Source: Paracoccus sp. DMF-8 | Lineage (GTDB): Bacteria; Pseudomonadota; Alphaproteobacteria; Rhodobacterales; Rhodobacteraceae | DNA length: 64,000 bases | Direction of reading: 5' to 3' | Assembly: GCF_029309835.1 (NCBI RefSeq) | Contig: NZ_JARJHL010000010.1 | Coordinates: forward strand, 62,001-126,000 | In this document: in pieces, positions 38,797 to 49,097 of the stretch | Position numbering within the stretch: position 1 is the first letter of the stretch | How the letters are laid out: the number at the start of each line of letters is the position of its first letter | Position numbers and translations under genes: made by a program | Notes under the pieces: generated by a model | Told to the model about the DNA's origin: nothing | The model's database searches: none | What the model saw: only the letters and a program-made list of their open reading frames with translations

Positions 38797-39497
38797 TGGC
38801 GGCATTACTGGACGTATCCGATCTGCACGCCTGGTATGGCGAAAGCCATATCCTGCATGGCGTGAACATGCATGTTCAACAGGGCGAAACGATCTGCATC
38901 CTTGGCCGCAACGGCATGGGCAAGACGACGACCCTGCGCACGATCATGGGCATCCTGCGCAAGCGCAAGGGCCGGATCGGCTTTGACGGGCGCGACCTGA
39001 TGCGCATGTCGCTGCATGCGACGGCCCGCGCGGGCCTGGGCTTCGTGCCTGAAGAACGCGGGATTTTCGCGACGCTGTCGGTCGAGGAAAACCTGCTGCT
39101 GCCGCCCAAGGTCGCCGATGGCGGGATGAGCCTTGATGAAATCTATGACCTGTTCCCCAACCTCAGGGAGCGCCGCAGCAGTGCGGGCACCAAGCTGTCG
39201 GGGGGCGAACAGCAGATGCTGGCGATGGCCCGCATCCTGCGCACCGGCGCGCGTTGCCTGCTGCTGGACGAACCGACCGAAGGGCTGGCCCCGGTCATCA
39301 TCCAGCGCATCGGCGAGGTTCTGGCCGAACTGAAGAAACGCGGCATGACCGTGGTGCTGGTCGAACAGAATTTCCGCTTTGCCTCGAAGGTCGCGGACCG
39401 GTTCTACCTGATGGATCACGGCCAGATGGTCGCGGAATTCCCGGTGGGCGAACTGGCGGCGAATATGGCGATGCTCAATGAACAACTGGGGGTCTAG
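38796..39497 (+). CDS. Branched-chain-type ABC transporter ATPase, LivF-like
   Basis: 233 residues. Walker A GRNGMGKTT (the GRNGMGKTT form seen in LivF), signature LSGGEQQMLAMARIL, Walker B CLLLDEPTEGLAP and the H-loop region LVEQNFRFA. The TGATG overlap with the upstream ATPase means coupled translation. It forms an ATPase pair with the LivG-like subunit. Confidence 0.92.
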   Translation: MAALLDVSDLHAWYGESHILHGVNMHVQQGETICILGRNGMGKTTTLRTIMGILRKRKGRIGFDGRDLMRMSLHATARAGLGFVPEERGIFATLSVEENLLLPPKVADGGMSLDEIYDLFPNLRERRSSAGTKLSGGEQQMLAMARILRTGARCLLLDEPTEGLAPVIIQRIGEVLAELKKRGMTVVLVEQNFRFASKVADRFYLMDHGQMVAEFPVGELAANMAMLNEQLGV

Positions 39498-39500
39498 GAC

Positions 39501-40391
39501 ATGACCATGATCTTTGGCGTCCCGTTGCAGGCGCTGCTGGGTCAGCTCATGCTGGGGCTGATCAACGGGTCTTTCTATGCGCTGCTCAGCCTTGGGCTGG
39601 CGGTGATCTTTGGCCTTTTGCGGGTCATCAACTTTGCCCATGGCGCGCAGTTCATGCTGGGCGCGTTCACCGCGCTGCTGCTGGCGAAACATCTGGGCAT
39701 CGGCTATTGGTTCGCGCTGGTGCTGGTGCCGCTGCTGGTCGGGCTGTTCGGCGTCATCATCGAACGCACCATGCTGTCGCGGCTTTACAAGCTGGACCAC
39801 CTGTATGGGCTGCTGTTCACCTTTGGCCTTGCCCTGACGATCGAGGGCACGTTCCGCTATTTCTTCGGCAGTTCGGGCCTGCCCTATTCGGCGCCCGCCG
39901 CGCTGCAATCGCCGCCGGTCAATCTGGGCTTCATGGTGCTGCCGCGCTATCGGGCATGGGTGATCGTGGCATCGCTGATCGTCTGTCTGGCGACATGGGT
40001 GCTGATCGAAAAAACGAAACTGGGCGCCTATCTGCGTGCGGCGACCGAAAATCCGACGCTGGTTCAGGCCTTTGGCGTGAACGTGCCGCTGCTGCTGACG
40101 CTGACCTATGGTTTCGGCGTGGCGCTGGCCGCGCTGGCCGGGGTGCTGGCCGCGCCGGTCTATCAGGTCTCGCCCTTGATGGGGTCGAACCTGATCATCG
40201 TGGTGTTCGCGGTGGTGGTCGTCGGCGGCATGGGCTCGATCATGGGGGCCATCGTCACCGGCTATGCGCTTGGTCTGGCCGAGGGGCTGACCAAGGTGTT
40301 CTACCCCGAGGCCTCGAATATCGTGATTTTCGTCATCATGGCGATTGTCCTGATCCTGCGGCCCGCGGGCCTTTTCGGAAAGGAGGCCTGA
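39501..40391 (+). CDS. Branched-chain-type ABC transporter permease, LivH-like
   Basis: 296 residues with about eight membrane helices. The start is the ATG 3 bases after the livF-like stop. Characteristic segments: GLINGSFYALLSLGLAVIFG at the N-terminus, RVINFAHGAQFMLG, and the ATPase-contact region ATENPTLVQAFGVNV. It begins the permease half of the operon. Confidence 0.92.
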   Translation: MTMIFGVPLQALLGQLMLGLINGSFYALLSLGLAVIFGLLRVINFAHGAQFMLGAFTALLLAKHLGIGYWFALVLVPLLVGLFGVIIERTMLSRLYKLDHLYGLLFTFGLALTIEGTFRYFFGSSGLPYSAPAALQSPPVNLGFMVLPRYRAWVIVASLIVCLATWVLIEKTKLGAYLRAATENPTLVQAFGVNVPLLLTLTYGFGVALAALAGVLAAPVYQVSPLMGSNLIIVVFAVVVVGGMGSIMGAIVTGYALGLAEGLTKVFYPEASNIVIFVIMAIVLILRPAGLFGKEA

Positions 40392-40392
40392 G

Positions 40393-41393
40393 ATGGCGCA
40401 TCCCACATCCGGCCCCGCGGCGGGGCCGCAGATCCGCGAAATCCGCAGCGCCGGCACGATCCGCATGGCGATCCCGCTGGTCGCGCTGGCGGCGGCGCTG
40501 ATCGCGCCCTTCTGGTTCTATCCGATCTTCGTGATGAAATTCCTGTGCTTTGCGCTGTTCGCGGCGGCCTTCAACCTGCTGCTCGGCTATACGGGTCTGC
40601 TGTCCTTCGGCCATGCGGCGTTTTTCGGGGGCGGGGCCTATTTCACCGCCCATGTCGTCAAGATCTGGGGGCTGACGCCCGAACTGGGCCTGATCGTCGG
40701 CACGCTTGGCGCGGCGGCTCTGGGGCTGGTCATCGGCGCCATCGCCTTGCGGCGCAGCGGGATCTATTTCACCATGATCACGCTGGCCTTGGCGCAGATG
40801 TTCTATTTCTTCTGCCTGCAGGCGCCGTTCACGCATGGCGAGGACGGCCTGCAGCTTGGCCCGCGTGGCCATCTGTTCGGCGTCATCGACCTGGGCCAGG
40901 CGATGAATCTCTATTACTTCGTGCTGGCGGTCGTGCTGATCGGGATGTTCGTGATCTGGCGTTTCGTGAATTCGCCCTTCGGCATGATCCTGCGTTCGAT
41001 CCGGGACAACGAACAGCGGGCGATTTCGCTTGGCTATTCGGTGCAGGCCTACAAGCTGGGCGCCTTCGTCATGTCGGCGGCGCTGTCGGGACTGGCAGGC
41101 GGGTTGAAGGCGCTGGTCTTTCAACTGGCGACGCTGACCGATGTCGCATGGCAGATGTCGGGCGAGGTCGTGCTGATGACCCTGATCGGCGGCATCGGCA
41201 CGCAGGCGGGGCCGGTGGTGGGTTCCGGCGTGTTCATCGCGCTGCAAAACAACCTTGCCACCTCGGATTTTCCGGTGACGATCATCATGGGCGTCGTCTT
41301 CATGGTCTGCGTGCTGGTGTTTCGCCGGGGCATCGTGGGGAATTCTTTGCCTCGCGCATCGGGCGGGCGCTTGGGCTGAAATCCGACAGCTGA
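40393..41393 (+). CDS. Branched-chain-type ABC transporter permease, LivM-like, frameshifted at the end
   Basis: About 333 residues. Core: LLLGYTGLLSFGHAAFFGGGAY, YFTMITLALAQMFYFF and the ATPase-contact loop SIRDNEQRAISLGYSVQAYK. A missing G in a G-run near 41337 (after RRGIVG) turns the C-terminus; corrected it reads EFFASRIGRALGLKSDS and stops at 41393. Last gene of the operon; start follows the livH-like stop by one base. Confidence 0.92.
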
Positions 41394-41511
41394 AAGGCGC
41401 GGGGGCGGGTGCGCTCCCGTTCCATGAACGCGAACACCGCATCCGCGCCATTGCCCTTTGCACCCCCGCGCCGGACCGGCCACATTGGGGCATGACAAGG
41501 AAAGGCAGGTC

Positions 41512-42501
41512 ATGGGACTTTTGATCGACGGGCAATGGCGCGACCAGTGGTATGACACCGACAGCACCGGCGGGCGTTTTCAACGCAGCCAGTCGTCATG
41601 GCGCAACTGGATCACGCCCGACGGCAGCGCAGGCCCAAGCGGGCAGGGCGGCTTCAAGGCAGAGGCCGGGCGCTATCACCTTTATGTCAGCCATGCCTGC
41701 CCCTGGGCGCATCGCACGCTGATCTTTCGCGCGATCAAGGGCTTGCAGGATCTGATCACGGTATCCGCCGTCCATCCGCTGATGCTGGCGGATGGCTGGA
41801 CCTTCGCGCGCGATTTTCCCGGCGCGACCGGGGATGCGCTGTTCGACGCGCCGTTTCTGCGCGACATCTATCTGCGCGCCGATCCCCACGCGACGGGCCG
41901 GGTGACGGTGCCGGTCTTGTGGGACAGGCAGACCGATACCATCGTGTCCAACGAAAGCGCGGAAATCATCCGCATGTTCAATTCGGCCTTTGACGGGCTG
42001 ACCGGCAACCGTGCTGATTACCGGCCTGTGGATCTGCGCGATCAGATCGAGGCGCTGAACACCCGCATCTATGACACGATCAACAACGGAGTCTACAAGG
42101 CCGGTTTCGCGACGACCCAAGCGGCTTATGACGAGGCTGTGGGGCCGCTGTTCGACAGTCTGGACTGGCTGGACGACCTGCTGACAAACCAGCGCTACCT
42201 GACCGGCGCGCGCGTGACCGAGGCCGATTGGCGCCTGTTCACCACGCTTTTGCGCTTTGACCCGGTTTACCACACGCATTTCAAATGCAACCGCCGCTGG
42301 CTGCGCGAATATCCGGCGCTTTGGGCCTTTACGCGCGAGCTTTTCCAATGGCCGGGCGTGGCGGATACGGTGCATTTCGACCATATCGTGACGCATTATT
42401 ACGGCAGCCACCGCAACATCAATCCCTGTGGCATCATCCCGATCAACCCCCTGATCGACTGGCATGAGCCGCATGGGCGAGAGCACCTGAAAGGCGCCTG
42501 A
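41512..42501 (+). CDS. Glutathionyl-hydroquinone reductase (GST Xi class, YqjG/PcpF-like)
   Basis: 329 residues. The catalytic cysteine is in HACPWAHR and the thioredoxin-like N-terminal domain is preceded by the typical long N-terminal segment with GRFQRS. The C-terminal part has the Xi-class conserved HYYGSHRNINPCGIIP. These enzymes reduce glutathionyl-hydroquinones back to hydroquinones. Start at 41512 follows AAAGGCAGGTC; the longer frame is unlikely. The stop overlaps the ATG of the following fused dioxygenase-esterase gene. Confidence 0.93.
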   Translation: MGLLIDGQWRDQWYDTDSTGGRFQRSQSSWRNWITPDGSAGPSGQGGFKAEAGRYHLYVSHACPWAHRTLIFRAIKGLQDLITVSAVHPLMLADGWTFARDFPGATGDALFDAPFLRDIYLRADPHATGRVTVPVLWDRQTDTIVSNESAEIIRMFNSAFDGLTGNRADYRPVDLRDQIEALNTRIYDTINNGVYKAGFATTQAAYDEAVGPLFDSLDWLDDLLTNQRYLTGARVTEADWRLFTTLLRFDPVYHTHFKCNRRWLREYPALWAFTRELFQWPGVADTVHFDHIVTHYYGSHRNINPCGIIPINPLIDWHEPHGREHLKGA

Positions 42502-44039
42502 TGACCACCGGCATCCATCACGTCACCCTGATTACCCGCAAGGTGCAGGCCAATGTCGATTTCTATATGGGCTTTCTGGGCCTGCGCCTGATCAAGCAGA
42601 CCGGCGGTTATGAGGACGCCGAACAGTTGCACCTGTTTTACGGCGACAGGCTTGGCAGCCCCGGATCGCTCATCAGCTTTCTGGTGTGGGAGGATGGGGC
42701 GCCCGGCCGCACGGGTCACGGTCAGGTCAGCGAAGTCGCCTTTGCCGTGCCCCCGGACAGCATCGGCGAGTGGCTGACCCGCGCGATGACCGCCCGCATC
42801 AAGGTCGAAGGACCGACCCATGAATTCGGCGAAACCGTGCTGCGCCTGCGCGATCCGGACGGGGTGATCGTCAAGCTGGTCGGCGTCGATCTGCCCGGCC
42901 CCGCGCCGCTGCCCGATCCGATTGCGCCGACGCGCATCCGGGGCGTCACCATCCTGACCGAAACCCCGGAACGCACCGCCGATTTCATCGCGACATTCGG
43001 CTATGCGGGCGATGAGGTGCAGGGGAACACGCGCCGGATGCGCTCGGACACTGATATCGTCGATGTCCGCAATGGCGCGGGGTTTGTGCCCTCGATCCCC
43101 GGCACGGGCGTTTTCGACCATGTGGCGTTTCGGGCACCCGATGTCGAGGCGGTGCGCCGGATGCGCATCGCGCTGAAGGGCGCGGTCGATATCACCAATG
43201 TTCATGACCGCAAATATTTCCTGTCGCTTTACGTCCGCGACCCCGGCAATACGCTGATCGAATATGCGACCGACGGGCCGGGCTTTACCGTGGACGAAGA
43301 CGCGGACCATCTGGGCGAAACCCTGTTCATCCCGCCCGGTAACAGCGCAAGGGCGCAGGACCTGCGCGTCATGCTGCCCCAGTTTTCGCGACCCGGCGCG
43401 GAACGGATGCCGCAGCGCGACCTGCATTTCACCCATCGCTTTCACACGCCCGCCGACCCGGACGGCAGCGTGATCGTGCTGCTGCACGGCAGCGGCCGGA
43501 ACGAGGCCGACATGATGCCGATGGCCCATCACATCGCGCCCCGCGCGACCCTGCTGGGGGTGCGGGGGCGTTCCACCGAAGAAGGCCATCCGCGCTGGTT
43601 CCGCCGCTATTCCGACATGGAATTCGATCAGGCCGATATCCGGTCCGAGGCAGCGGCCTTTGCCGATTTCCTGCAAGATGCGATCCGCGCCTATGGGCTG
43701 GACGCAGACCGGCTGGGGGTGCTGGGCTATTCCAACGGCGCGAATTTCGCCGCCGCGCTGATGGCGCTGCATCCCGGCCTGATCCGCCGCGCGATCCTGC
43801 TGCGCGCATTGGCCGCGCTGGATGATCTGCCCGCGGTGGATCTGTCCGGGACGGATGTGTTGCTGCTGACCGGCGCCACCGACCCCTATACCAAGGGCAC
43901 GCCGCGTCTGCGGGACTGGCTGGTCGCCAGCGGCGCGCAGGTCGAACCGCATGAATTGACCGCAGGTCACGGCCCGACCCCGCAGGACGAGGCGCTGGCC
44001 CGCGACTGGCTGGCGCATGAAATGCCGAAACTCGCATGA
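42501..44039 (+). CDS. Fused VOC ring-cleavage dioxygenase and alpha/beta-hydrolase (MhqO-MhqD-like)
   Basis: 512 residues in one uninterrupted frame. The N-terminal 305 residues form a two-module VOC protein: HHVTLITRKVQANVDFYMGF begins module 1 and DHVAFRAPDVEAV module 2, with the metal Glu in TLIEYATDGPG. Residues about 315-512 form a small carboxylesterase of the phospholipase/carboxylesterase type: VLLHGSGRNEADMM, LGYSNGANFAAAL with the nucleophile serine, ATDPYT with Asp and AGHGPT with His. In Bacillus the two are separate quinone-response proteins. Coupled to the hydroquinone reductase by overlap. Confidence 0.9.
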   Translation: MTTGIHHVTLITRKVQANVDFYMGFLGLRLIKQTGGYEDAEQLHLFYGDRLGSPGSLISFLVWEDGAPGRTGHGQVSEVAFAVPPDSIGEWLTRAMTARIKVEGPTHEFGETVLRLRDPDGVIVKLVGVDLPGPAPLPDPIAPTRIRGVTILTETPERTADFIATFGYAGDEVQGNTRRMRSDTDIVDVRNGAGFVPSIPGTGVFDHVAFRAPDVEAVRRMRIALKGAVDITNVHDRKYFLSLYVRDPGNTLIEYATDGPGFTVDEDADHLGETLFIPPGNSARAQDLRVMLPQFSRPGAERMPQRDLHFTHRFHTPADPDGSVIVLLHGSGRNEADMMPMAHHIAPRATLLGVRGRSTEEGHPRWFRRYSDMEFDQADIRSEAAAFADFLQDAIRAYGLDADRLGVLGYSNGANFAAALMALHPGLIRRAILLRALAALDDLPAVDLSGTDVLLLTGATDPYTKGTPRLRDWLVASGAQVEPHELTAGHGPTPQDEALARDWLAHEMPKLA

Positions 44040-44042
44040 AAA

Positions 44043-44072
44043 AGCCCCCCGAAGAACGGTCTTCGGGGGGCT
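44043..44072. terminator. Bidirectional terminator between convergent dioxygenase genes
   Basis: 13-bp perfect stem AGCCCCCCGAAGA / TCTTCGGGGGGCT with an ACGG loop, flanked by A-run on one side and TTT on the other. Lies between the fused gene and the second VOC gene. Confidence 0.92.
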
Positions 44073-44077
44073 GATCT

Positions 44078-45021
44078 TTAATCTAGCGGTTTCAAGCCCG
44101 CCTCGATCTGCTGGCGGCGCGATTCCAGAAAGGGCGGCAGGGACAGCCGTTCGCCCAGGGATTCCAGCGGCTCATCGACGGCGAAACCGGGACCGTCGGT
44201 CGCGATCTCGAACAGGTTGCCGCCCGGTTCGCGGAAATAGAGCGAGCGGAAATAGTAACGCTCGACCTCGCCCGAGGACGGGATGCGAAACTCGGCCAGC
44301 CGCTGCGCCCATTGATGGATCGCGGGCACATCCGGGGTGCGGAAGGCGACGTGATGGACCGCGCCCGCGCCTTGTCGCGCGACCGGCAGGCCGGGCTGGA
44401 CCGCGACATGCAGCTCGGCCGCCGGGCCGCCGTCGCCCATTTCAAAGACGTGGACCTGACCCTCGCCATCGGGGCTGGCATAGTCGCGGGTCCTGCGCAT
44501 GTTCAGCACGCGGGACAGCACGGCTTCGGTCGGGGCCAGATCGGGGACCGAGATGGTGATCGGCCCAAGCCCCCGGATCTGATGCGCCGCCGGGACCGGG
44601 CTGCGGTCCCAGGGATGCACCTCGCCCGGCTGATCGGCGGTCAGGCGCAGGCGCTGGCCTTCGGGATCTTCGAAATCCAGCGTGGCGCGACCGTCCAGCG
44701 TGGTGATGCGCCCGCGCGTCAGCCCCTGATCGGCCAGCCGCGCCGCCCAGAAATCCAGGCTGTCCCCGGCCACGCGCAAGCCCGTGCGGCTGATCGAATG
44801 CGTCCCGCGACGTTCCCGCGCCACCGGCCAGTCGAAAAAGGTGATATCGGTGCCCGGTGTCGCCTGTCCGTCGGCATAGAACAGGTGATAGGCGCTGGTG
44901 TCGTCACTGAGTTCACGGTCTTCTTGACCAGCCGCAGCCCAAGCGTATCGGTGTAGAACCGCTTGTTTCCCGGCGCATCGGCGGTGATTGCGGTCAAATG
45001 GTGGATGCCTGTGAGGTCCAT
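44078..45021 (-). CDS. VOC-family ring-cleavage dioxygenase (MhqA/MhqO-like), frameshifted
   Basis: About 314 residues. The first module begins [21 protein letters not shown] with a metal His, and the second begins [12 protein letters not shown] with the Glu in [15 protein letters not shown] missing T near 44910 (in [12 protein letters not shown]) splits it after LVKKTVN. AGGAGG is 5 bases before the ATG at 45021. It is not the same as the fused protein but clearly paralogous. Divergent from the LysR gene; likely its target. Confidence 0.88.
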
Positions 45022-45144
45022 CATATCCTCCTGTCTGTGGTGTCGGGATGGATATCGGTGCCCCGGCGTTCCGTCGCCAGAGCGGCCCTGCCGGAACCGG
45101 TGTTCTGGAATTGCGAACGGCGGCGGCGATGCTATGGTCTGGTC

Positions 45145-46080
45145 ATGCGCTATACGCTGGATGAGCTTGACGCCTTTCTGACCGTGATGGAACTGGGCAC
45201 GGTGACCGCCGCCGCCAGCCGGTTGAACATGTCGAAATCCGTGATCAGCAAGCGGATCAGCGATCTGGAATGCACGCTTGGCACGGCGCTGTTCCGGCGC
45301 AACGCGGGCCGGATCGCCCCGACCGAGGCGGCGCTGCGCCTGACCGAACGCCTGCGCCCGGCGCTGACCGAACTGCGCGCCGCGACCGAAACGGCCGCGC
45401 TGGAGGGCAGCGCCGAAACCTCGCTGCGCGGCCGCCTGTCGATCGCCGCCCCGATGAGCTTTGGCGTCATGTATCTGGGCCCGATCCTTGCCAGCTTTGC
45501 CGCGGCCAACCCCGAACTGGAACTGCGCATCGACTATGACGACCGCGCCCGCGATCTGGTGCAGGACGGGATCGACGTGTCGATCCGCATCGGCGCGATC
45601 CGCGATTCCGCGCTGATCGCCCGCAAGATCTGCGAGGATCGCAGCGTCCCCTGCGCCAGCCCCGATTACATCGCCCGGCATGGCACGCCGCGCGATCTGG
45701 ACGATCTGCACAACCATCAGGTCATCGCCTACAGCCACCTTGCCAATGCGCGGCTGTGGGAATTCGGGCAGGAGACACGCCCGGTCCTGACCCCGGTGCG
45801 CAGCCGAATTTCCCTGAACAACGGCGAGGCGATCCGCGATTTCGCCGTCGCAGGTCTGGGGCTGGCGATCGTGCCCGGTTTCATCGTCGCAAAAGAGCTT
45901 GCCTCGGGGCGGCTGGTGCGTGTCCTGCCCGAAATCGCAAGCAAGACCGTTCCGATTTGCGCGGTCTGGCCGCCCGTCACCCCCATGCCGCTGAAGCTGC
46001 GCGCCTTTGTCGACCATCTGGTCCGGGCCTTTGCCGATGGTCCGCCTTGGCAGGATCATCCTGTTGATCGCACCCTTTAA
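45145..46080 (+). CDS. LysR-family transcriptional regulator
   Basis: 311 residues. The N-terminal winged helix-turn-helix reads [38 protein letters not shown]. The effector domain follows with the LysR-type GDGIDVSIR form and [14 protein letters not shown]. The 123-base region upstream is shared with the divergent dioxygenase gene, the classical LysR-target layout. The ligand is probably an aromatic or quinone, by association only. Confidence 0.9.
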   Translation: MRYTLDELDAFLTVMELGTVTAAASRLNMSKSVISKRISDLECTLGTALFRRNAGRIAPTEAALRLTERLRPALTELRAATETAALEGSAETSLRGRLSIAAPMSFGVMYLGPILASFAAANPELELRIDYDDRARDLVQDGIDVSIRIGAIRDSALIARKICEDRSVPCASPDYIARHGTPRDLDDLHNHQVIAYSHLANARLWEFGQETRPVLTPVRSRISLNNGEAIRDFAVAGLGLAIVPGFIVAKELASGRLVRVLPEIASKTVPICAVWPPVTPMPLKLRAFVDHLVRAFADGPPWQDHPVDRTL

Positions 46081-47051
46081 GCGGGATTTTCCGGGCGCGA
46101 ATTCCCGTCGCGAATCAATCGGGCATCCGATCTTTGGCGCCATGCTGTCGTTTTTCGATCTGAGATGTCGGAAATTGCGGCATATGGATAAATGTGGGCG
46201 CTAACTTTTATATTCCGCGCCGACCGTTGCGCTCAAGGAGCGGTCGGTTCAGGTATCATCAATGTTCCGGCGCGTCATTCCCCGTAAGTGGGTGATGTGA
46301 AAATAATTAACACTGTGAATTTTAACGGGTTTCCTGTTGCGCTCCCGACAGATTTATTGTGTGTTCCGCAGCGGGGTTTCTGCTGTTGGTTGAGTTGGTG
46401 GTCATTCGATCTTCTCGGATCGTCGGGCGGATTGAAACGAATGTTCTGTTAAATATGATATGATTTCAGTGCAATAGAATTGAACAGTTGTTTTTGCACA
46501 TCGTTTTTCCGCGTAAACTGGTCGTGATTATTCAATCCTAGGCTGCGGTCTAAAAAACAGACCCTTTTACCGGATGGACAGAAATGGCTTTCCCTTAAAT
46601 CCGTCTTATGGTTCTTTGACAATGTGAGGGCAAATCGCCACCCCGAGGATAATGAGTTAGTGGCGTTAAGAGATTTTGTGGTGACGCTGCTCTCACACCC
46701 GTTTCAATCCGTGTATTGTTTCTGATCGAAACGGGGCCTTGTGCCGCCAGCCATCAGTTTCGCTAATCGGTGCCGCGGCGCGGCTGACATGTCCGGCCTG
46801 TGCCGGGCAGCGCTATCTGGTGGCGCGGGGATTGGCAGCCGATCGTCGTGTCGTTCAGGGATGGCCCGGGCCAATCGGTGACCTGCATCCCCGAAACCAG
46901 GATGCCGCATTTGTCCAGCACACGGAAACCGTGCTGGCAATGATGACCGGGCCCAGAGGTCGAACGAAAGTGTCCCATTTTTGCCCCCGTTAGACACGGC
47001 AGGACAAAACCGTCTGATATGTTTCTGATTTTGTTTGGATAAAAACAGAAG
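46081..47051. other. Gene-free AT-rich region with rRNA-leader-like signals
   Basis: 971 bases, mostly much lower in GC than the flanks from about 46180 to 46700. No protein is supported; a minus frame at 46704-46997 lacks any recognisable domain. Features seen: hairpin GGTCT-AAAAAAC-AGACC plus CTTTT (46547-46568), a boxA-like GGTTCTTTGACAATGTG at 46610-46626, a CGCCAC / GTGGCG pair near 46637-46665, and CCCGTTTC / GAAACGGG arms at about 46698-46735. No 16S, tRNA-Ile or tRNA-Ala follows. Confidence 0.6.
46610..46626 (+). promoter_or_regulatory. boxA-like antitermination sequence without an rRNA operon
   Basis: GGTTCTTTGACAATGTG closely resembles the boxA of alphaproteobacterial rRNA leaders (NNTTCTTTGACA). 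Normally 16S rRNA follows within a few hundred bases, but here only non-coding DNA and a minus-strand tRNA follow. Confidence 0.5.
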
Positions 47052-47126
47052 TGGCAGCCCGTAGGAGAGTCGAACCCCTCTTTTCAGGTTGAAAACCTGA
47101 CGTCCTAACCGATAGACGAACGGGCC
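47052..47126 (-). tRNA. tRNA-Glu (anticodon UUC)
   Basis: The cloverleaf is complete: acceptor GGCCCGT pairs with ACGGGCT, the anticodon loop is TTTTCAA with UUC at the anticodon, the T-arm has GGTTCGACT, and CCA is encoded. A T-run (CTGTTTTT) follows on the minus strand as a likely terminator. Located downstream of recJ on the same strand. Confidence 0.97.
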
Positions 47127-47251
47127 ACATTCTTGTTCCGCTCGAGGCCTTGGCTGCGCGGCGTGGAGCGGTGTTTAGGCCAGCACTCGGGGGGGTGCAA
47201 GAGGAAAAATCACTTTCGAGGTGAAATTCATTCGCACGCCCCAAAACCCCT

Positions 47252-49005
47252 TCAGCCTGTTGCCGCAGCATCGTCCAGACGCAGGCGGACGCGTTCGTTT
47301 CCGCCCCAGTGCGACAGTTCCAGCTTGCCCGCCAGATGGAACCGGCGGCCCTTGGCGCCGAGCAGGGCGGGGCCGAGGGGCCGGACATGGCGCCCCATGC
47401 GACCGCGTCCAGCGGCGCCGATCCGGCGCTGCGAAAGCGCAGCCGCAGGTGGCTGTCGCCCATGGTCGCGGCGCTGTCGATCAGCTGGTCGGCAAAGGCA
47501 AAGCGGAGGGCGGGGGCGGCCTGACCAAAGGGGCCGGCGCGTTCCAGCAGTTGCATCAGTTCGACCGTGGCGCCCTGTGGGTCCAGCAGGCCCGAGATGC
47601 GCAGCTCGCCCGCGCCGCTGCGTTCGGCCATTTCGCGCGCCAGCAGGGCCTGCAGGCAGGACATGGCGGCGGGGATGGCATCTTCGGCGACCGTGAGGCC
47701 CGCGGCCATGGCGTGACCGCCGCCTTTCAGCAGCAATCCCTCGGCCGCGAGGCGCTGGATGGCGCGGCCCAGATCAACGCCGGGGACCGAGCGGGCCGAG
47801 CCCTTGCCGATGCCATGCTCGACCCCGATCACGACAGAGGGCAGGTTCATCGCCTCTTTCATGCGGGCGGCGACGATGCCGACGACGCCGGGATGCCAGC
47901 CTTCCCCCGCGGCCCAGGCCAGATTCTGGGCGCTTTCGCTGTCCATATGGGCGGCGGCCTGCGCCAGGGCCTCGGTGCGGACGGCGGCTTCGATGGTGCG
48001 GCGGTCGCGGTTCAGGTCGTCCAGATCCTGCGCCAGCTTTGCGGCCTGACGCGGATCGGTCGTGGACAGGCACAGCGCGCCCAGATCGGCGCGGCCGACG
48101 CGGCCGCCGGCATTGATGCGGGGTCCGATCAGAAAGCCCAGATGAAAGGCCGTGGGGCGCGAATCGAGTTTCGCGACATCGGCCAGCGCGACCAGACCGG
48201 GCCTTTCGCGGCGTGCCATGATCGCCAGACCCTGCCGGACAAAGGCGCGGTTGACCCCGACCAGCGGCGCGACATCGGCCACCGTCGCCAGTGCGACCAG
48301 ATCCAGCAGCGGGATCAGGTCGGGCTGCGGCTGGCCGTCCTGCCGCAGCAGACGATTCGCCTGAACCAGCGTCAGAAAGACCACGCCCGCCGCGCAAAGA
48401 TGGCCTGGACTGCCGTCTTCGTCCATGCGGTTGGGGTTCACCACGGCCACGGCGGGGGGCAGGGTTTCGCCGCCCTGATGGTGGTCCAGCACGATGACAT
48501 CGGCGGCAGCGGCGGCGGCCAGCGCCTCATGGCTGAGGGTGCCGCAATCGACGCAGACGATCAGGTCATGGTCGGCGGCAAGCCGGGTCATGGCGGGGAC
48601 GTTCGGACCATAGCCTTCGTCGATGCGGTCGGGAATATACAGCGTCGCGTCGCGGCCCTGCTGGCGCAGCCAGTCCAGCAGCAGCGCGGCGGAACTGCCG
48701 CCATCGACGTCGTAATCGGCAAAGATCGCGATCTTTTCGCGCCCCTGCAGTGCCGCGACCAGACGGGCGGCGGCCTTGTCCATGTCGCGCAGGGTCAGAG
48801 GATCGGGCAGCAGGTCGCGCAGCTTGGGGTCCAGATAGCCCGGCACCTCGGGGGCGGTCACGCCGCGCGCCGACAGGATGCGGGCCACGGCCAGCGGCAG
48901 GCCGCTGTCCAGCGCGAGGGCCTCGGCCCCGCGTTCAAGGGCGGGATCGGGCGCCGTCCAGCGCCGTCCGGTCAGGGAGTTCTGCACATTCAGGAAAGCG
49001 GTCAT
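47252..49005 (-). CDS. recJ: Single-stranded-DNA-specific exonuclease RecJ, frameshifted
   Basis: 5'-3' exonuclease of recombination and mismatch repair, about 584 residues. Motif I IFADYDVDGGSSAALLL, the DHH motif LDHHQGGE, DCGTLSHEAL with metal residues, and the GGGHAMAAGL loop (DHHA1) are present. A missing C near 47381 shifts the C-terminal OB domain, which then reads LLGAKGRRFHLAGKLEL and ends RVRLRLDDAATG at 47252. Otherwise complete. Confidence 0.94.
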
Positions 49006-49097
49006 GACATGGTTCTGGGGCAGGGCGGTCAGGGTTGCAAGACGACAGCGGGGGCGGGTCCTGCGGCCCGCCCCCTTTCATCCGGTCAAAACCGCGA

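Noticed and set aside
44043-44072. Hairpin with an ACGG loop, as in the guanidine-II class
   Set aside because: It is single, very long and lies between convergent gene ends; it is a terminator and not a riboswitch.
46704-46997. 97-codon minus-strand frame as a transposase or other relic
   Set aside because: No conserved motif, no terminal repeats that I can define, no ribosome site.
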